From JANXLS01 sp038227045 (GTDB lineage Bacteria; Planctomycetota; SZUA-567; H5-PLA8), in the NCBI GenBank assembly GCA_038227045.1, contig JBBRQD010000059.1, positions 1 through 33,820 of the forward strand: a stretch of 33,820 nucleotides of DNA. The letters are read 5' to 3'. How positions within the stretch are numbered: the first letter of the stretch is position 1; every line of letters begins with the position of its first letter. Shown here piece after piece: positions 33,002-33,820 of the stretch. A model generated the notes under the pieces. It saw nothing but the letters and a program-made list of their open reading frames with translations, made no database searches and was not told the origin of the DNA. The position numbers were made by a program, and so were the translations under genes.

Positions 33002-33373
33002 CTACAATGTAACCTTCTTGCTTTTGCGTAAGGCAAATTCGAAGATCACCGCACAGAACGTTGCTCCAGTGAACGAGATCAGCCCATTTAACAACGCATT
33101 TTGAATATTCCAAATTGGAAAGGCTTCATTATATGTGGTACCCACGGCAGTCAATTCATCTCGTACACGCTTGACCGCGAGATTGTAACAATCGTATGGC
33201 CATCCATAGATTTCATTTTCTTGAACCCAGCCCATCGCGCCCCACTGCTCATGGGACCGATGAGGTAAGAAATTCATCCACACGAATCCCGAGAGCACAA
33301 TACAGAAAAACAATATAGTTGAAAGACCGTATGTAAGTTTAGGCATCCACTTTAACTCCACAAGATCATTCAT
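33002..33373 (-). CDS. Small membrane protein, two transmembrane helices
   Basis: A 123-aa protein with an N-terminal membrane helix (LTYGLSTILFFCIVLSGFVW, about 13-32) and a C-terminal one (LLNGLISFTGATFCAVIFEF, about 95-114), separated by a soluble loop rich in aromatic residues. It ends in the basic tail ALRKSKKVTL. No family was recognised. The ATG at 33373 overlaps the upstream stop by 8 nt (ATGAATGA-type junction), showing translational coupling. An upstream in-frame start (33448) lies inside the neighbouring gene and is unlikely. The composition is more AT-rich than the rest of the window, suggesting transfer. Confidence 0.7.
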   Translation of the reverse strand: MNDLVELKWMPKLTYGLSTILFFCIVLSGFVWMNFLPHRSHEQWGAMGWVQENEIYGWPYDCYNLAVKRVRDELTAVGTTYNEAFPIWNIQNALLNGLISFTGATFCAVIFEFALRKSKKVTL

Positions 33374-33725
33374 CTTTGGGATCGTTTGCGTTCTTCTTTG
33401 GAACATCCTTCCGCTTCCGTTTGGGCGGCTTGAGCCGAGCAATGTCATTCGCCGTTACTAAACCCGCGATAGGAATTCGAATCTCTGGATTGCATTTTGG
33501 AACTTTCCAAGTGCCAAATGGAAGAATGATCTGCTCCTTAGACGCATAGGTTTTACGCGGCGGTTCCTTCAACAACTTTCTTAAATAATTCTCCCAATCA
33601 ACGGTGTACAGTTCCTCGTAACGAACGCCGCTGATTTTCTCCTTGTATTCATTAGGAAAATTCAGCCCTAGTTGTGCTCGCCACGAGCAATTGTCAAATG
33701 ATGTGGATGGCGATGTTGAAATCAT
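33366..33725 (-). CDS. Hypothetical protein with basic C-terminal tail
   Basis: A 119-aa soluble protein. The first part contains SWRAQLGLNFPNEYKEKISG and YTVDWENYLRKLLKEPPRK; the last 25 residues are strongly charged (LKPPKRKRKDVPKKNANDPKDE), suggesting nucleic-acid contact or disorder. AAGGA lies 9-10 nt upstream of the ATG. The start overlaps the stop of the upstream partial gene as ATGA, and its stop overlaps the start of the downstream membrane protein, so the three genes form a tight operon. No family was recognised. Confidence 0.65.
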   Translation of the reverse strand: MISTSPSTSFDNCSWRAQLGLNFPNEYKEKISGVRYEELYTVDWENYLRKLLKEPPRKTYASKEQIILPFGTWKVPKCNPEIRIPIAGLVTANDIARLKPPKRKRKDVPKKNANDPKDE

Positions 33726-33820
33726 GCGGCGTTTTCCTTGATGCCATCCACGAAACGAACAAGCTTGATCACGTCTGCCAACAACTCCGATTTATTTAAT
33801 TTCCTCCAGCCTTTTGCCGC
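33722..33820 (-). CDS. C-terminal end of a hypothetical gene (truncated by window edge)
   Basis: Only the last 32 codons are in the window; the frame is open to the edge. The visible part includes GWRKLNKSELLADVIKLVRF and ends VDGIKENAA, a mostly helical pattern. Its TGA overlaps the next ATG by three nt. The frame is supported by this overlap and by the lack of stops, but the fragment is too short to assign. Confidence 0.55.
   Translation of the reverse strand, partial: AAKGWRKLNKSELLADVIKLVRFVDGIKENAA

Noticed and set aside
1..33820. CRISPR array, rRNA genes, insertion sequences
   Set aside because: No regularly spaced repeats, no rRNA-like stretch and no transposase-like protein were found on either strand.

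Overview
The window looks like a chromosome segment of a free-living, GC-rich, Gram-negative-type heterotroph. The gene repertoire points to the Planctomycetes/Verrucomicrobia (PVC) group or a neighbouring uncultivated phylum: a Tat-exported sugar-phosphate-isomerase-like protein, a ThuA-like protein, large secreted glycoside-hydrolase and HEAT-repeat proteins, small secreted CxxCH proteins with calcium-loop motifs, and an ECF sigma/anti-sigma pair. The phylum is an inference; no rRNA or universal marker gene is present.

Left part (1-9.5 kb): a long imperfect palindrome at the left edge; a minus-strand ECF sigma factor and membrane anti-sigma factor separated by a heptamer tandem repeat; a secreted 300-aa protein; a DUF433 antitoxin with a frameshifted DUF5615/PIN-like toxin; a Tat-exported TIM-barrel protein. 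Then comes a minus-strand operon of ketosynthase, acyl carrier protein, FKBP isomerase and a phytoene-desaturase-like flavoprotein. It looks like a compact lipid or polyene tailoring module and is the most interesting metabolic locus here. A single-domain response regulator with its own terminator, a 70-aa protein and a nucleotide-sugar epimerase follow.

Middle part (9.5-23.9 kb): a 546-nt non-coding stretch with two hairpins, one shaped like a symmetric sigma-54 -24/-12 element; a secreted 615-aa protein with a strong terminator; a divergent isocitrate/isopropylmalate-dehydrogenase-like enzyme; two paralogous secreted CxxCH/calcium-loop proteins; a 1421-aa secreted glycoside-hydrolase-like protein with an apparently duplicated and decayed first barrel; a PfkB sugar kinase; a lipoprotein-like esterase; a secreted transglutaminase-like protein; and a secreted ThuA-like protein. 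Together these suggest polysaccharide degradation and sugar use.

Right part (23.9-33.8 kb): thyX flanked by inverted copies of a CGCGAATT-rich intergenic repeat; rlmN overlapping a ThiF/MoeB-like E1 gene; an AI-2E/PerM-type membrane protein; a 1453-aa secreted HEAT-repeat protein with a DUF2950-like C-terminus; and tRNA-Thr(CGT). Immediately after the tRNA the sequence changes character: a 340-nt gene-free stretch with repeated TGTAGGC motifs and an 18-bp palindrome, then three tightly overlapping, unrecognised, more AT-rich minus-strand genes that run off the window. This looks like the edge of an acquired island. No CRISPR array, rRNA or insertion sequence was seen.
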